From Cycas panzhihuaensis (Eukaryota > Cycadophyta), in NCBI GenBank assembly GCA_023213395.1, contig CM041465.1, forward strand, positions 96,975,741-97,039,740: DNA of 64,000 bases. The letters are read 5' to 3'. A model generated the notes under the pieces. That model was not told the origin of the DNA. It did not search any database and worked only from the letters and a program-made list of their open reading frames with translations. The position numbers and the translations under genes are program-made. How positions within the stretch are numbered: position 1 is the first letter of the stretch; each line of letters starts with the position of its first letter. Below, in pieces: positions 45,038 through 57,720 of this stretch.

Positions 45038-48000
45038 CATACCTATGGGGGTTACTAGGTCTTGATTATCCTACTAGCTATGGGAGTTAAAGAGTGGGAG
45101 GAAAGAAAAGTGGCTAAGATACCCTCAAAGGGGGTTTGCACATTGAAATACACGTTTAAGGACCCACAACCAGGCACATGCCACCTCTTTTCCAAGGGGT
45201 CTCCTTGATGCAAAATAAAGAAAGTGGGAAAGGCATCATCGGGTTGCCGAGTAGCCAAGGTAGGGCTCTCCTACCATTAGGATGAAAGAGGGTGAAAGGG
45301 ATCTCCTTCCAAGGAGGAGATAAAAGAGTAGCAATTTCTTACAGAAAGGAACCCTAGAAAATGAGAAGAAGGGGTGTTGATTATTGTAAGTATGTGGAGG
45401 TATATTTAGTTTAATGTTTAGCTATAGCGCAATGGAAGCAACTAGTTTTGAGCTTATGCTTGAGTTGTGAGAAGAAGGAAGGTGGGTTGATATTTGTTTG
45501 CTTGTTGTAAGGTAAGTTTATTTCTAATCAACAATTATTGTAGTGTTTAATTTTTTCAATGTCTATGATATGAATAAAAGACAGTGACAAAGTAAACTAA
45601 CTACTCTCCCTCACTCTTAATTCCTTTTCTTTCAAAAGGGAAGAAGTTTTACAAGAGAGTAAAAGAAAAGAGGAGAATATGATGTCTATCTACTTATGAC
45701 TAGTTTTCTTTTTATTACAACAAATAGAATGGGGTACTACAATGTTTCTTACTTATGCAAGAATGAGATTAAAGTATTTTCATAATCCTTTCCTAAATGT
45801 AGTATGTAAGGCTAAGAGGAAAGGGGAAGATGCAAGCTTTTCCTTTCATATGCAAAGGGAAAGAGGGGAGTGGTTTATTTACACTACACATCTTTCTTAT
45901 GTAAAATTCACAAAACATGCTAGAACAATAATGAGACACTTCCATTACTAATAGCTATTTTTCTTTTTTTTTTGGCAGGGGGGGGCGGGGCGGGGGGGGG
46001 GAGGAAGGGGGGTAAAAAGTCAAGGAGAGAAAAAGGTTGAGTGGAGTGCACCTAATTCAGTGGCATTTAATATAGTAATCTAGCTCTTTTTTATGTGTCC
46101 TCCTTGCTAGTAGTCTTGCTTCCCTTATTGTCACTAATGTTATTAATGAACCTTAAGCGAGGCTTCCTTACCTTCCCCAAGTTTGAATAAACGAAACAAA
46201 AAGAAGGTAGGAAAAAGAAAAGTGCAATATAAACCAAAACAAGAAACAATGTAACCTCTTAGCAGAAATCACTCGATTTATAGACGAGTCTGTCTCCATC
46301 TAAATCACATAATAAACAACTTCCATAAACAACAAATATTTATACATATATGCCAATTTACTAATGAAAGATGTTTGGAACATTAGTTTGCTTATGCAAC
46401 AATAAATAAGATCTCAAGTAATATTTTTCTACCTAGTGTGATATACAACATGCAATAAGTAAGAGAAGTAAGGAGTAAGAAGGAGTGAGAGTGTTATCTC
46501 AAAATGGCAAGCTCCACTACAATATAGGTTTCTCCCAAATGGACAAATAGGGTCTCACAATCAAGTAGTGATTTCTCAATAGAAAAGAGTTCTGAGGTGG
46601 GTTAACATATCACTAATGAAGAAAGCTACAAGTTTCACATCCAAGTATTACACTAGTTGAGGTGTGAAGGAGAAGGATATTAGCTAGCGTTGAGGAGGGT
46701 ATTACTCTAAGAGAGGAGGGCTTTTAGAGCCAGAACTTAAGGCCAAAGCCCTTCTTATAATCTCCTCTAGCCACTTCTATCCTCTCTTTGCCAACAACTA
46801 ATGATTTGGAGGATGAAACTAGAGGTTTTGTGGTAGGTAGAGGGGTTGCCTCTAAGATTTGTGATAGATTTACTTCTAATGATCATGAAAAGGAGTTACT
46901 AAATCTAAAAATTATTAAGAAACACAGTAGTTTGTTAAAAGAATAAGATTAAACTTAAGTGTTTGGCAACCAAAATCATAACAAGATGGCTTACCTTTTG
47001 GATAAAAGAATGATTGGTGTAGGTGATAGTTTTTAGCTTGAAAACTAAGAGTTTTGAAGTGGAAATTTCTATGTTGGAGGGGAAAGAACTAGCTCTTCTT
47101 TTGTCATGATAGCATGAGGTTAATCTAGTACTATCATAGAGCTTGGTTCCACTTATTTTTCCTTTGCCAAAATGTTGTTATATATATGGACTGTAAGTAG
47201 ATCTATAATGAATGAGAGTTTTCAGAGAAAGTATAAAGTTTTTATTGAAAGTTAGTTGAAGAAGAAGAAAATTCATCTTGAATTCTAGTCTTTATAGTTT
47301 AGGTAAGGTCTTGGGACCATTAGGGCCTAATCGGGGTTGGTCTCGAGGTTGGGAATTGTGTCAACCTCACAATAAAAGTGATTTTAGCTATTTTTGGTCA
47401 TGTTTAAACTTATAATAGTCACACTACAAAATTATTCATGGAACCACTAATATATTAGCAGTACCATTAATTTATTAGCAAGGTACAAAAATCAAAGTAG
47501 TGTAGATGAGAAGGGGAATAGGGCAATAGTAGATCAATGGATTTTTTTTAAAAATGATAAAAACATGATAAATAATATTGAAACAAGAGGAGGGGCTAAT
47601 TATTAAGGCTTTGGAATTCCTCCCTAAGGGCTTGTAGGTTAGTTTTGGATTATGTTGTGAATTAAAAGTTGATGGAAATGTGTGAGAAACCCATCAAGAT
47701 AAGGTAGAGCTCATTAAGACAATGGTAACTAAGGGTTCCAAGGCATAAATAAGAACTAATCCATTAACACTAGTGAAATTTACAAACAAACCTCACACAG
47801 AATGAGTAATAAGGGGTATTAGAAACCTCAATAGGCTATCCTTGGCAGACTAAGGGATAAATGAGGCTTAATAAAATAGGATAAGATACTACAAGAAGGC
47901 ATAAAACAAGCTAAGAATCACCTGAGCTAAGCTACATAGGCACATGAGGAACCTATTGCTAAGAGGGGATTAACCATGGGAGCTCAATGGTGCCATTGGA

Positions 48001-48206
48001 TCAGAGTCCTAGTCATCATAGGCATAGAATACATGCACAAGTAGGGGGATGAGTAATCAAACCAAATAGTCAAGGAGTTGTACAACCAGCACTCATCTTA
48101 ATGAATAAAATGCAAATAAGATGAGAGGGATAAGATCATACCTATCCTTACCTATGTGGTATCATCCTAATTTATTCCTAATGGTGAGGAAATAGACACA
48201 TTATAA
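45038..48206 (-). repeat. E9 5' LTR (upper end uncertain)
   Basis: It matches the 3' LTR from 45046 to 48018. A further 188 bp to 48206 is not E7 coding sequence and is best explained as LTR that is missing or replaced in the 3' copy; on - it would begin TGTCTATTTCC. The G-rich tract lies at 45977-46003. Confidence 0.7.
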
Positions 48207-48345
48207 TTCTTATCATACCCTTAATAAATCCACTCACATGGATCAAAAATAAAAATCTCCAAATCCTCAATAAGACAAAGAGAGATTACATTGATAGATG
48301 ATCCCTCATAAGTTATAATTTACTTAATATTAATTTCATCCTTTA
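48207..48345 (-). pseudogene. E7 aspartic protease, N-terminal half
   Basis: The - strand reads 'EGSSINVISLCLIEDLEIFIF' in two parts (48329-48267), then 'GYDKNYNV' ending at 48207, where the frame is lost. E9's own protease continues from 'GYDGSKKM' with 'PLG', and in E7 'PLGQV' is found at 27520, so the two halves fit together at the E9 insertion point. The active-site loop has lost the Asp (DSGSS to YEGSS). Confidence 0.75.
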
Positions 48346-50985
48346 CGATTTCAATGTAAAATAGAGGTATGTCATTCAACACATGCGTAGTATGACTAAG
48401 CAAGGTAGTTAGGTTAAAAGAAAGTGTAGAGGTAAATAAAGAAACTACTGCAGGAACTCTTAATACATCAAATAAGAGCTAAAGTCACTCAAGGTAATAC
48501 TTTAGCAAATCAATAACCAATATACTAGCTAGAATTATCTTCAATTCCTCTACCAATGAGAAAGATCCATCCTTTATACTAGAGGGAATAGACCTAAAAT
48601 CGATGGGATAGGAGGATACTTAAAGTAAAGATTTAGGTTTCCTTGCTATCAAATCATTAGGTGATTTAGATGGACCTACACTCTTTGTGGTCTCCACCAT
48701 GTTTATAGTTCTCTTAGTGTCACTACCTTTAAGAGGTAGGCAAGATTGATTGTTAGTTGGAGGGTTTGGGAGAAGGATAATCTTCTTTGATGAATTAGAA
48801 ATCAAAGGTTCATCTTCATCATCTTGAACCTTCTTGTTCTTTCCTTTATCATCTTTACTTACTTTCTCATTATATTGAGGTAATGGATCCTTATAGATCA
48901 TTTGGTCTTGAGATGACTTAGAGGGGTGGTTTGGTTGGATATTTGTGTCTTAGGTTGTGTTTTGAATGGTATAATACTCACTTCTATCATGAGCATCTAT
49001 TTGATGGTATAAGCACCATTTCGTCTTTCTAAAGGGATGAGGAGGTGGAGGAGGAACTTGTTTCTTCCTTCCTTTAGTAAGATGAATAACTTTAGTCTCC
49101 TACAAAGGTTAGCTCTAAGAAGGACCATTAATATGAAATTTAGTGCCGATCATATGCTCTAATGATCTCATTAAAGAAGTCAAGTAATCATAAGTAGGTT
49201 TAGGGTGGGAAGCCTTTGTCATTTGAAGGCATAGGTTTTCCAACCTTCTTGATACCCACTTAAATTTTAAATGTTTCTAAGGCTAAGTAATGATCAACTA
49301 CTTCTTTATATATTTGAGGACCAAGTTTTAGGACTTCTAGGTGTACATGGGCCCTCAAAGCATTAGTAAATAAATCAAATAGTAGGCTAGGATCAAGACA
49401 TGAGTGATAAGCATGTACTTGGTCTTAAAATCTTCTAACAAAGTCTCTTGAGGTCTCATCATGGTTCTACTTGATAGCTAATAGGGATTTAATTCCTAAT
49501 TCAATAGGTCTCACTACATCAAAGTAGTAGATAAAAGAGTCAACTAATTATTAGAATGAGAGGATGGAAATTGAAGGAAGATGGTAAAACCACTTCAAGG
49601 CATTGCCTTGAAGTGATTTATGGAATAGGCACATCATGACATAATCATATGGCATAAAATCTACATAATCAAGTGTGAATACCTGTATATGGGAGGTAAG
49701 ATCCTAAGAAGAGTTAGTAGAGAATTTAGGCAACTTGAGAAGAAAAGGAGGCATAGGAGATAGAAGGACCTTACATGGGAATGAAGATTTCATATAATCA
49801 AGGAAAGGCCTACTTGGCCTTAATGTAGTAGAACGTTGAGGCAAGGAAGATAGATGGGGGATAGATGAATGAAGAGGTTGTTATAGTTATTATTGTTGTT
49901 GTGGTTGCAAAATATCATAAGATGGAAAGGTAAGAGGGGATTAAACCATGTTATAGGGTTAACCACATAGTTGGTTTGGGGTATAGGATGTTATGGAAAG
50001 ATTAGATTAAAAGTGGTAAAAGGATTAACTTCTGGGGTAGGCCTAAGAACATGTGAAGAGGAAGTGGGATTAAAAGTTCTGAAGACTTGTAATTAACTAG
50101 CTAAAGTATAAGGATAGACGTAATGAATATGTGAAATGTGATGAAAAGAGAGAATTATATTAGATGCTCTAAGAGATAGTGGGTGAGGTTTAACCCTATG
50201 AGATGAAATCATATATGACGTATGAGGGGGTAACTAAGTGGTGGAAGAAATAGGATGAGAAGAGGTAACTCTAGTTGTATAAGAATGGATAGGTTGTAGA
50301 CTAGGTGAAGTCATAACCATTTTACTGGAAGCAAGTACATAAGAGGCACTAGCATGAGGAGAGTAGATCTAAACCTATTGTCTAGGAAGAGAGTAGTGAG
50401 GTTACAAATGAGTTAACTTATGGTCATCCCCTTCCTATAAATGGGGAGAGTGAGATCTCGATGAAAGTCTAAGTGAAGAAGGATGAGAAGGATGAGGAGA
50501 TCAAACAATATTAGGTGGAGGCTCCACTTCTATTGACTCATAATCCTCACCCAAAGAATCAATCTGAAGATGCTATGGTAAGAATGTCATTATGTGAGTC
50601 TCTAGATAAAATAGATCTTGATAACCAGGTATATGTAGTGGAGTAGGAATCCTAGTGAGAACTAGCTTAAAGAATGATGAATGTGGTTGAATAGAAGGTG
50701 GTTCTTCTTGTGTAAAAGAGGAATCTATAAAAGAAGGATCACTAGGGTATTAAGAGGGTTCAAGATATCCTTACTCCATGGGTACATCGTATAATTGGGC
50801 CGAATCTTCAAGAGGATAAATGTAAGTATCATGAGCATGAAGTTCTGAAGATTCGACATAAGATGATGAGACTTCTTGACCAAAGTCTGAATAATATGCT
50901 TGAGGATCTAGTGGAAGGCCTTAGAGCCTCAAAGAGTAGCTAGGAGTAGGTGTTATGGTTTTTATTATTTTAAAGAGAAAATAAA
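48346..50985 (-). pseudogene. E7 Tat-like gag
   Basis: On -, from about 50985 to 48346. The best open part is 48620-48901 (93 codons, Lys/Asp/Ser-rich: 'KVSKDDKGKNKKVQDDEDEP'), the linker between gag zinc knuckle and protease. Just upstream (near 49025-48985) 'KTKWCLYHQIDAHDRSEYY' is a decayed zinc knuckle in which the last Cys is Tyr. Farther up, 'YDYVMCLFHKSLQGNALKWFYHLPS' is seen in pieces (49645-49570), the gag core. Many stops. Confidence 0.7.
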
Positions 50986-50990
50986 TGGTA

Positions 50991-51010
50991 GTTCCCCAGT
51001 ATGGTCACAA
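50991..51010 (-). other. E7 primer-binding site
   Basis: GTTCCCCAGTATGGTCACAA on + complements to TTGTGACCATACTGGGGAAC, six bases from the 5' LTR. This is the best-preserved of the three related sites. Confidence 0.7.
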
Positions 51011-51016
51011 AAAAGA

Positions 51017-53300
51017 TGGTATCTCTTGGGTGGACCTAAACCAGATATTTCTAAGTTGATAAAATGTTTCCTTCATTTCAATTAGGACTAGGAGATATGA
51101 GGTTTAAGAAGCCCAACTCCTAAGAAGGACTCTTCACCTAGTTATATCATCAAATAAGATATGAGTGAGGGACATGAAGAAAGGCTTGGATGTATGGGGG
51201 TGGTAGAATCCACTAACCTACATAATAGGGTGAACGAGTTCTAGACTCGAAGCTACTTTGACAATATTTTCTATGTTCTTTTTACAGACTCCTATCCTTT
51301 GATCTTTTCAAATTTTTGAGTTTTACTTAGATAAAGCAAAAGGGTTAAGTAAATAGAATTTATTATTATTTTTTTTGTTGTTTTTTTTTTTGTTTTGTTT
51401 ATTCTTTTTTTTTTTGTTTAACAAAATAAAACAAAATAAACCTAAGCAACCTATGAAATAATAAGGCTTATTTTAGCTTTGACTAATCAAGTAAAGGGAA
51501 ACTAGAACTAGATACATACAATATATTTTTTGTTTTTTTAAACTTTAAAGATGAAACACACTAATACAAATATGAAACTATTCTTTTAAATGTGTTATGC
51601 ACATTTCACTATGAAATGAAAGGCACCAACAAAAGATACAATACATCATGCAATTACTCTATGCAAACTTTCAAAAAATTTAACAATATGCAATACAAAT
51701 TGAAAGATTTTTATTTCATATATATGCTATCTTTTCTTTAAATAAATATTATATGATGTAAAGGAGACATTTCAGAGATGTATTACTATTGTTTGAAATG
51801 AATTTTTAGACCTTTAAAGTTGCATGTAAATAACAAAACCTTAATTGTAATCCTCATACAAGATACTAGTTGCATAACTTTAAGATTCTATCTCAATTAG
51901 AGCAAGAAAGACTTTAAAAGGATCTTTGAACCTCTAGTATTCTAAAAACTCAAATATATATTCCATCCAACACTTTAAATTCTCTTTTCAAGGAAGAGAA
52001 AGAAAATTTAAGAGTGAAATCAAACAAGCAATGAGACTATAAAATCAAGACCTCTTTCTTAGTATAAAAATCTTCCTTAGAATAGCTCTTTAATTTTAAT
52101 TGATTAATTCTTTCCAAATTTCTCCTTTAAAACAAGTAAAGTAAGAGAAGCAACAAGGGCTAAACCATAGACAAACAAAGCCTAAAGAGATAGTAAACTT
52201 CTTAGAACATAGACTACCGTGTAAGAATGGGAAGGGATAATTATTTGAATGGTGGAGAGATGACCATGCCCCACCTTAGTCTATCCCTTATGAAACCCAT
52301 AAAGGGTTGGCCTTTCAACTAATATTCTAAGCTACAAATACATATAAAAGCACCATAATAACTAGTCAAAAGAAAGAGCAAGTTCTGAGCAAGACATAAG
52401 CTTTAGAAAATAATAAAATGGATAGAAAACACATAGGAAAGATCTTACCAATTTAGTGGAATTTTGAGACTAAAAACTTTAAGAAGAACCATAAAACTTG
52501 AAGATCAAACTACCAACATTTGAATATCAGTAGAGTAATAAGTTATAACATCAAAATCTTCTCTCAATTTCGCCTATAAGTATCACTAAAATTAACTTTG
52601 AAGTCACAGTCGTAGCAATCCTAAAAAAATCTCTAAAAATCACTAAAAATCCACATCAAGCTTTAACAAATCACACTCTTCTTCTTAATGAGAATTAACA
52701 AAACCCTACTCATCATCCCTGGGCATCAAAAGGATAAGATTACATCAAATTTAGGTGTCAGTATGCAAAAATCTAGCACACTAGCTAAGTTTTACATGTA
52801 TGATAGTAAGAAATGTGAGTGGTTACATTTTTAGCAACACTAAGAATGTGAAAAATAGGAAGTAAAAATTAACTCACTAAAAAGTCAAAAAATTAAATTT
52901 TAAATATAAATTAAAGTATAAATAACTTAGTTAATGAGTAGAAAAGCCTAAAATAAGATTAAAACAATAAGTACAAGCTCAAAAATGATTAAAAATATAT
53001 AGATAATACGTGAAATCAAGAATGGGACTGAAAATGCAATGTTTCAAAATAAAATTTGAGTTGAGTTGATTGTGGAAGAAATATTTTGATACCATAGTAT
53101 TAGTCATCAGCAGATGGTAGAAAAATATGCATCACATCATTATTCATTATACATCGTTATGTAAATTAATACTTTAATTCATCAAAACATGGCCTAACTC
53201 ATCATAAAACTAAGTCCATCATTCATTTTTCTCATGAAACCATACAAGAAACACATTAAAAGTTATAAATATAAATTAGAGGCTAGGTTTTAGTGAAACA
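51017..53300 (-). repeat. E7 5' LTR
   Basis: 2284 bp, TGGTATCTCTTGGG to TTTTAGTGAAACA. It lacks both the TRIM and the AT microsatellite found in the 3' LTR. Confidence 0.9.
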
Positions 53301-54777
53301 AGGATATAGGATAAATCACCAAGATATGTAGACTCCTCCTTAGGGAAAGGGTAGTAATCCTACTCCTCCTCCTAAAATAAAATATTAAAATCCATATGAA
53401 AGAAGGTGGTGCTTAGTTCATCACCATTACATCTGTGATGATGCTCAATGTTAGACTTAACATATTGAATTGACAGTACCTGAGATACTCCAATAAAGGA
53501 GACATCCATACCCAATTTGGAGAAACTTATCCACAAGGACCCTTTTCCTAATGATAAAGTCCAAAATCCTTAAGGTTGGTAGTAAACCCCATGAAAAAGG
53601 GAGAGACCCCAAACTTAGAGGTGACCATAACTAAATTCTTCTCAAAAGTAACTTGATAAGAACCCTCATAAAGCTACTAAAACCTTTCAACCCATATATC
53701 AAGGGTCCATAGAAGTAGCCTAAAAGCATAATACTAAGGGAAAGAGAGTCATTCAAATATATGAGACCACTCCAAGTATTTGCTACAACTTCAGCTTAGG
53801 TAATTATGTAAACTAAAGGAGCTTCTTCCTCACAACAACCATCTATTAAACTATAGCCTACTGAGATCCCCCTCTTCACTAAGATTGTTCATGCACATCC
53901 AAGATATTATGATTTGAAGAGGAACCCTGCCTAACCTATAAGCAAAGGAAAGGTATTTATAATCATTAAGAAGGTCTAAATTGTCTCTATGGGAATGTCT
54001 ATGATGGATGTCTTATGGAGGTACCATGAGTAAAGGAACCTACTTTTGGAAGACCAAAGGCATAAGAAGTACCTATCCATATCATTCATATTACATCTAT
54101 GGGTAAACCCCTCATTACATTTGATCCAAATGACCTGTCATCCTAAAAGGAAAGGGAGCACCATCGATAGTCTCTCTTTTCCATTACTATTGAAACATCT
54201 AATTTTGCCTTAAAGAGTGTTATCATTAATAATGGTTCCTTAGTAAATGCCATTCCCACTAAAATGCTTAAGGAATCAAGCATTAGGGCTCTAGAGCTTG
54301 TTCTTTAGAAGTGTCAAGGGTATGATGGGAATGAGAAGGCCCCCTTGGGAATAGTTAAAATCCCACTTGCCCTTGAAGATAAAATAATTTTCACTAAAAT
54401 TATAGCTATGGGCATGCATGTGGATTACAATCTTCTTCTTGGATGCCCTTAGTCATACCACATGGGGATAATTTATTCCACTTTATATGTCCAACTAAAA
54501 TTTATCTATAATAGCCAAGTGTACACTATTGAATATGAAGTTGCACCTCTCCATTCCTCCTAAAAGGCCATCAAAGTGATTTTTTAATGATTTAAATGAA
54601 GAATCAATTAAGCAAGACCCATGGCTTGAGTCCCTCTTTTAGGACCCAACCCTTATAGATGACTTAGATTCCCCTAATAGACTAATATAGTCTATTTTTC
54701 TCTAATTGGTATTGATAATTATGGATACTTGGTGGTTCTTAGAGACCCTAAGTTTGATCTAGATGATGGAGGGCCTC
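53301..54777 (+). pseudogene. E6 gag end and aspartic protease
   Basis: E6 resumes here on the + strand after E7. Proline/glutamine-rich gag sequence with stops covers 53301-54200. Near 54310-54560 is a plant gypsy protease C-terminal half: 'YDGNEKAPLGIVKIPLALEDK', then 'MHVDYNLLLGCP' (54418-54447) with the final Trp lost to a stop, then 'VQLKFIYNSQVYTIE'. It lines up with the E9 protease ('GYDGSKKMPLG', 'LLGCP'). The N-terminal active-site loop (the 'SxNIxP' element) should lie near 54200-54260 but is not clear. E11 cuts the element at 54777. Confidence 0.7.
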
Positions 54778-55829
54778 TGATCCCAAAAGAGCTTAGCTGG
54801 TGAAGAAGTCAATTATCAACCTTTTCTCCTTGAGATCCTGGGAGTTAGTGTAGAAATCTCAATAACATCAAAACAAGAATGAGCCCATGAAAGGAAAATT
54901 CTATACCAAATAATTTATTCTTGGCATTGATCCAAAAGTATAAGGAGTAATACTTTTATTAAACCATGAAAATCTCCATTTAATGGTGGAGAAATCAACT
55001 AGCAAAAGAATGGTAAAATTACAAGGAATAAATGTTACAATTATACCATAAGGGGGACTCCAACCCTCCAAATGCCTCTCCAAGGATGCTTCCCAAGTCA
55101 AGTCTCTAAGAACCACCTCTCCAACCTGTAGAAGGGCTCAATTTATAGAAAGAAACCTGAATTGCATGTTTAACAAGTGGCAATCATGCAAGTATAACCA
55201 CTAACCACCAGAATGCATGTTGTCCAAGTGGCCTTCATACAATTCTTAAAACGTTGTAGCTTGTAATAGATCATAATGTACTCCAATTTAGCTTAAATTT
55301 GGTACACATATAGGAATGTATGTCCCCTCAGCTTTCTCAAATTTTTAGCTCATTTGGATGTCATTTGGTTACATTTTTGTTCATTTAATAATAATATGTA
55401 TTTGCTATTTTTCTGCTATCCAAGTGGCCTTCATGCAATTCTTAAAAGTTGCGGCTTGTAACTGACCTTACCGGACTCCAATTCATCTCAAATTTGGTAC
55501 ATGTATAGGATCAATGTATTCTCCACTTCCTCAAAATTTTAGCTTATTTGGATGTCATTTGGCTATATTTATATTCATATAATGATAATATATATTTTCT
55601 ATTTTTTCTGCTAGCTGTGGGATTAATTTTTATGCAAAGACAAGGCTTGAACTCTAATCAAATGATATTTTCTAAACCCCACCTTTTGTACACATCTAGT
55701 GGGATGTGTCTTCTCCCTTTACACAAAATTTCATAGAATTTTGATACCATTTGGCCATATCTCTTTTAGTTATGCCAATGCCTAGCATTTTCCACATCCT
55801 GTAAACATATGGTAGATCCTCCTGGATCA
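54778..55829 (-). repeat. E11 3' LTR
   Basis: TGATCCCAAAAGAGC to TCCTCCTGGATCA. The 71-codon - strand frame at 54901-55116 is present in both LTRs and has no known domain. Confidence 0.97.
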
Positions 55830-55847
55830 TGGCTCCCCCTTCCTTGG
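55830..55847 (-). other. E11 polypurine tract
   Basis: TGGCTCCCCCTTCCTTGG on + is a purine-rich AAGGAAGGGGGAG run on -, adjacent to the 3' LTR. Confidence 0.85.
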
Positions 55848-55876
55848 AAAATAGCCAACTCCAGTTTGGATTAGAA

Positions 55877-57332
55877 TTAGAGATGGGGGAAGTGTTGTTC
55901 TCCTTGTTGCCTACTAAACCACTTGGCCTTACTAGGCAAGTGCCCTGCTACTCTAATCCTGAAAGATTCATGTGTCTTATGTCTTGTTTTGGTAGATTTT
56001 CTCTCCAAGATACAATCTTCCTTGAGAGGCTCCTCACTTTCCAAATACAAATCATCAATTGAAGGTAAAGTGAACTGGTCTTGTTCCTCATCTAGCATGG
56101 AGGGCTCAAAGAGTTTTAAGTATTCATCATTTACTACTGAATATATTTGCATATAAGGTGGAAGATCAAGTTGGAAAGCATTGCCACCTACTTTTCTCAA
56201 AATCTTGAATGGTCCATACCTTATAGGTTTGAGTTTCTTACCTTCTCCTTTTAACCTCTCCTTGCTCAAGTATAACCATACTAAATCTCCTTCTTGGAAA
56301 GTACACTCTTGCCTATGCTTATCATGTCTTTCCTTGTACTTTTGTTGAGTCCTTAGAAGTTGATCATGTACTTCTTTGTGGACTCTCTGGATCTTCTCCA
56401 AGTATCTTAAAGCCTTGTCGTGCTCCTCCTTCTCTTTGACAGATCCTTCCTTAGCTTGCATGGAAAACTCTAAGTCAAATGGACTTTGAGGTAAGTATCC
56501 CAAAAAAACTTCAAAAGGTGCTTTCGAGTGTGATGCATACATTGCTCTATTAAAAGCAAATTGTAGAAAAGCCAATGATTCATCCCAAGTCTTTGGATGC
56601 TTGGAATTGTATCCCCTCAATAGATGTACCAAAGTTCTGTTCACTACTTCGGTTTGTCCATCTGTTTGAGGATGGAAACTTGTACTTCTCTTCAATTTAG
56701 TATCCATCATCTCCCATAGTAACTTCCAAAATGATGAAAGGAATCGAGTGTCCAGATCTGAAATGATGGAAGAAGGCAAGCTAAAATTCTTCTATACATG
56801 CTCGAAGAATAACTCAGTTGCTCCTGTACCTGTGATTATCTTCTTACAAGGTATTAGACATATCATTTTACTAAACCTATCTACAACAACAAAGAGATAA
56901 TTATGTCCCTTCCTAGTCATGGGAAGTCCCCCTAAAAAATCAATGAAGATACTTTCCCAAGGCCTAGTGGGAATAGGAAGTGGTGTATACAATCCTAATT
57001 TTCTAGAAGAAGGCTTAGAAGTATTACACATTACACATCCTTTTACATGTTTGTACATCATTTTGCATTTTTGGCCATACAACATATCTTCTCAAGTTTG
57101 CTAAAGTCTTCTCTATACCAAAGTGACCAGCTACTTTAGAAGTATGGGCTTCTCTAAGCCACTTGATCTTGTCTCCTTTTGATGGAACATAGAGCTGCTC
57201 CCCTTTGAAAAGTAGACCATCCTTCCAAGCAAGCTGATAAGGTCTTCCTTTCGCTAGGTTCTCTAATTCTTCCTTCAAAGCTTCATCTTTATGGTATAAG
57301 TCTTTGTACTCTTCATGATGCATTGGTTCCAC
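55877..57332 (-). pseudogene. E11 integrase with chromodomain-like tail
   Basis: On -, from 57332. The HHCC zinc finger (His in 'REAH', His in 'VAGHFG', then 'TCKRMCNV' and, after a one-base shift near 57060-57085, 'CVMCNTSKPSS'). The catalytic core has Asp in 'IFIDFLGGLP' (near 56945), Asp in 'IISDLDTRF' (near 56757) and Glu in 'PQTDGQTEVVNRTL' (near 56650), all three intact. One in-frame stop interrupts at 56792. The 300-codon open part (55877-56779) ends with 'RYGPFKILRKVGGNAFQLDLPP' split in frame, and a tail 'CILERKSTKTRHKTH', 'IRVAGHLPSKAKW', 'FPHL' that follows the chromodomain pattern but lacks its usual aromatic residues. The integrase inserts cDNA; such tails steer target choice. 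Confidence 0.9.
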
Positions 57333-57342
57333 CTACAAACTC

Positions 57343-57720
57343 ATAAGAGGACTACAAACAAAAGTAGAAGAAGAAGTGGAACAAGGTGGTCTAGATAACA
57401 TATCAGCAATTTTGTTATTAGATCCCTTTTTGTACTTAATTACAATATTGAATTGTTATAAATAACTCATCCACTTCATGTGTCTTGCTTGCTGTAATTT
57501 ACTTTGAGTAAAAATTGAAGAGGCTTATGATCGGTATGAACTACAACCTCTTTTCCGAGCAAGTATGACCTCCAATTCTTGCATGCTTGATGAAGTGCGA
57601 ACATTTCTTGATCATATGTTGGGTAGTTCTTCACTTGAGGGGTGAAGACTTATGAATGGTAAGCAATAGGCTTCCCATCTTGAATAATAATGACTCCATC
57701 ATATTTCCACTTGCATCAGC
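57343..57720 (-). pseudogene. E11 RNase H
   Basis: Starts within 'FEVEADASG' (first catalytic Asp), then, across frame changes, 'GKPIAYHS', 'VFTPQVKNYPTYDQEMFALHQACKNW' in two blocks and 'GKEVVVHTDHKPLQFL' (second Asp in HTDH). At least two indels and several stops (for example the end at 57631) separate the blocks. It removes RNA from the cDNA hybrid. Clear homology but no usable frame. Confidence 0.85.

Larger units (their letters stand above)
27542..48206 (-). mobile_element. E9, Tat-like Ty3/gypsy element inside the E7 protease
   Basis: Long direct repeats (27550-30522 and 45046-48018, 2973 bp each) bracket a second Tat-like element on the - strand. The order is 5' LTR, PBS, gag, protease, linker (with E10), RT, RNase H, integrase, antisense plant-mobile-domain-like ORF, second RNase H, 3' LTR. 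It divides the E7 protease. Reading the protease across the junction suggests that the 5' LTR extends to about 48206, beyond where the two LTRs stop matching. Outer ends are uncertain by about 10 bp on the left and 190 bp on the right, and no clean target duplication is seen. LTRs differ by about 11% in a 200-base sample. Confidence 0.8.

Noticed and set aside
54901-55116. 71-codon frame repeated at 60583-60798
   Set aside because: Lies within the E11 LTRs; duplicated with them and without a recognisable domain.
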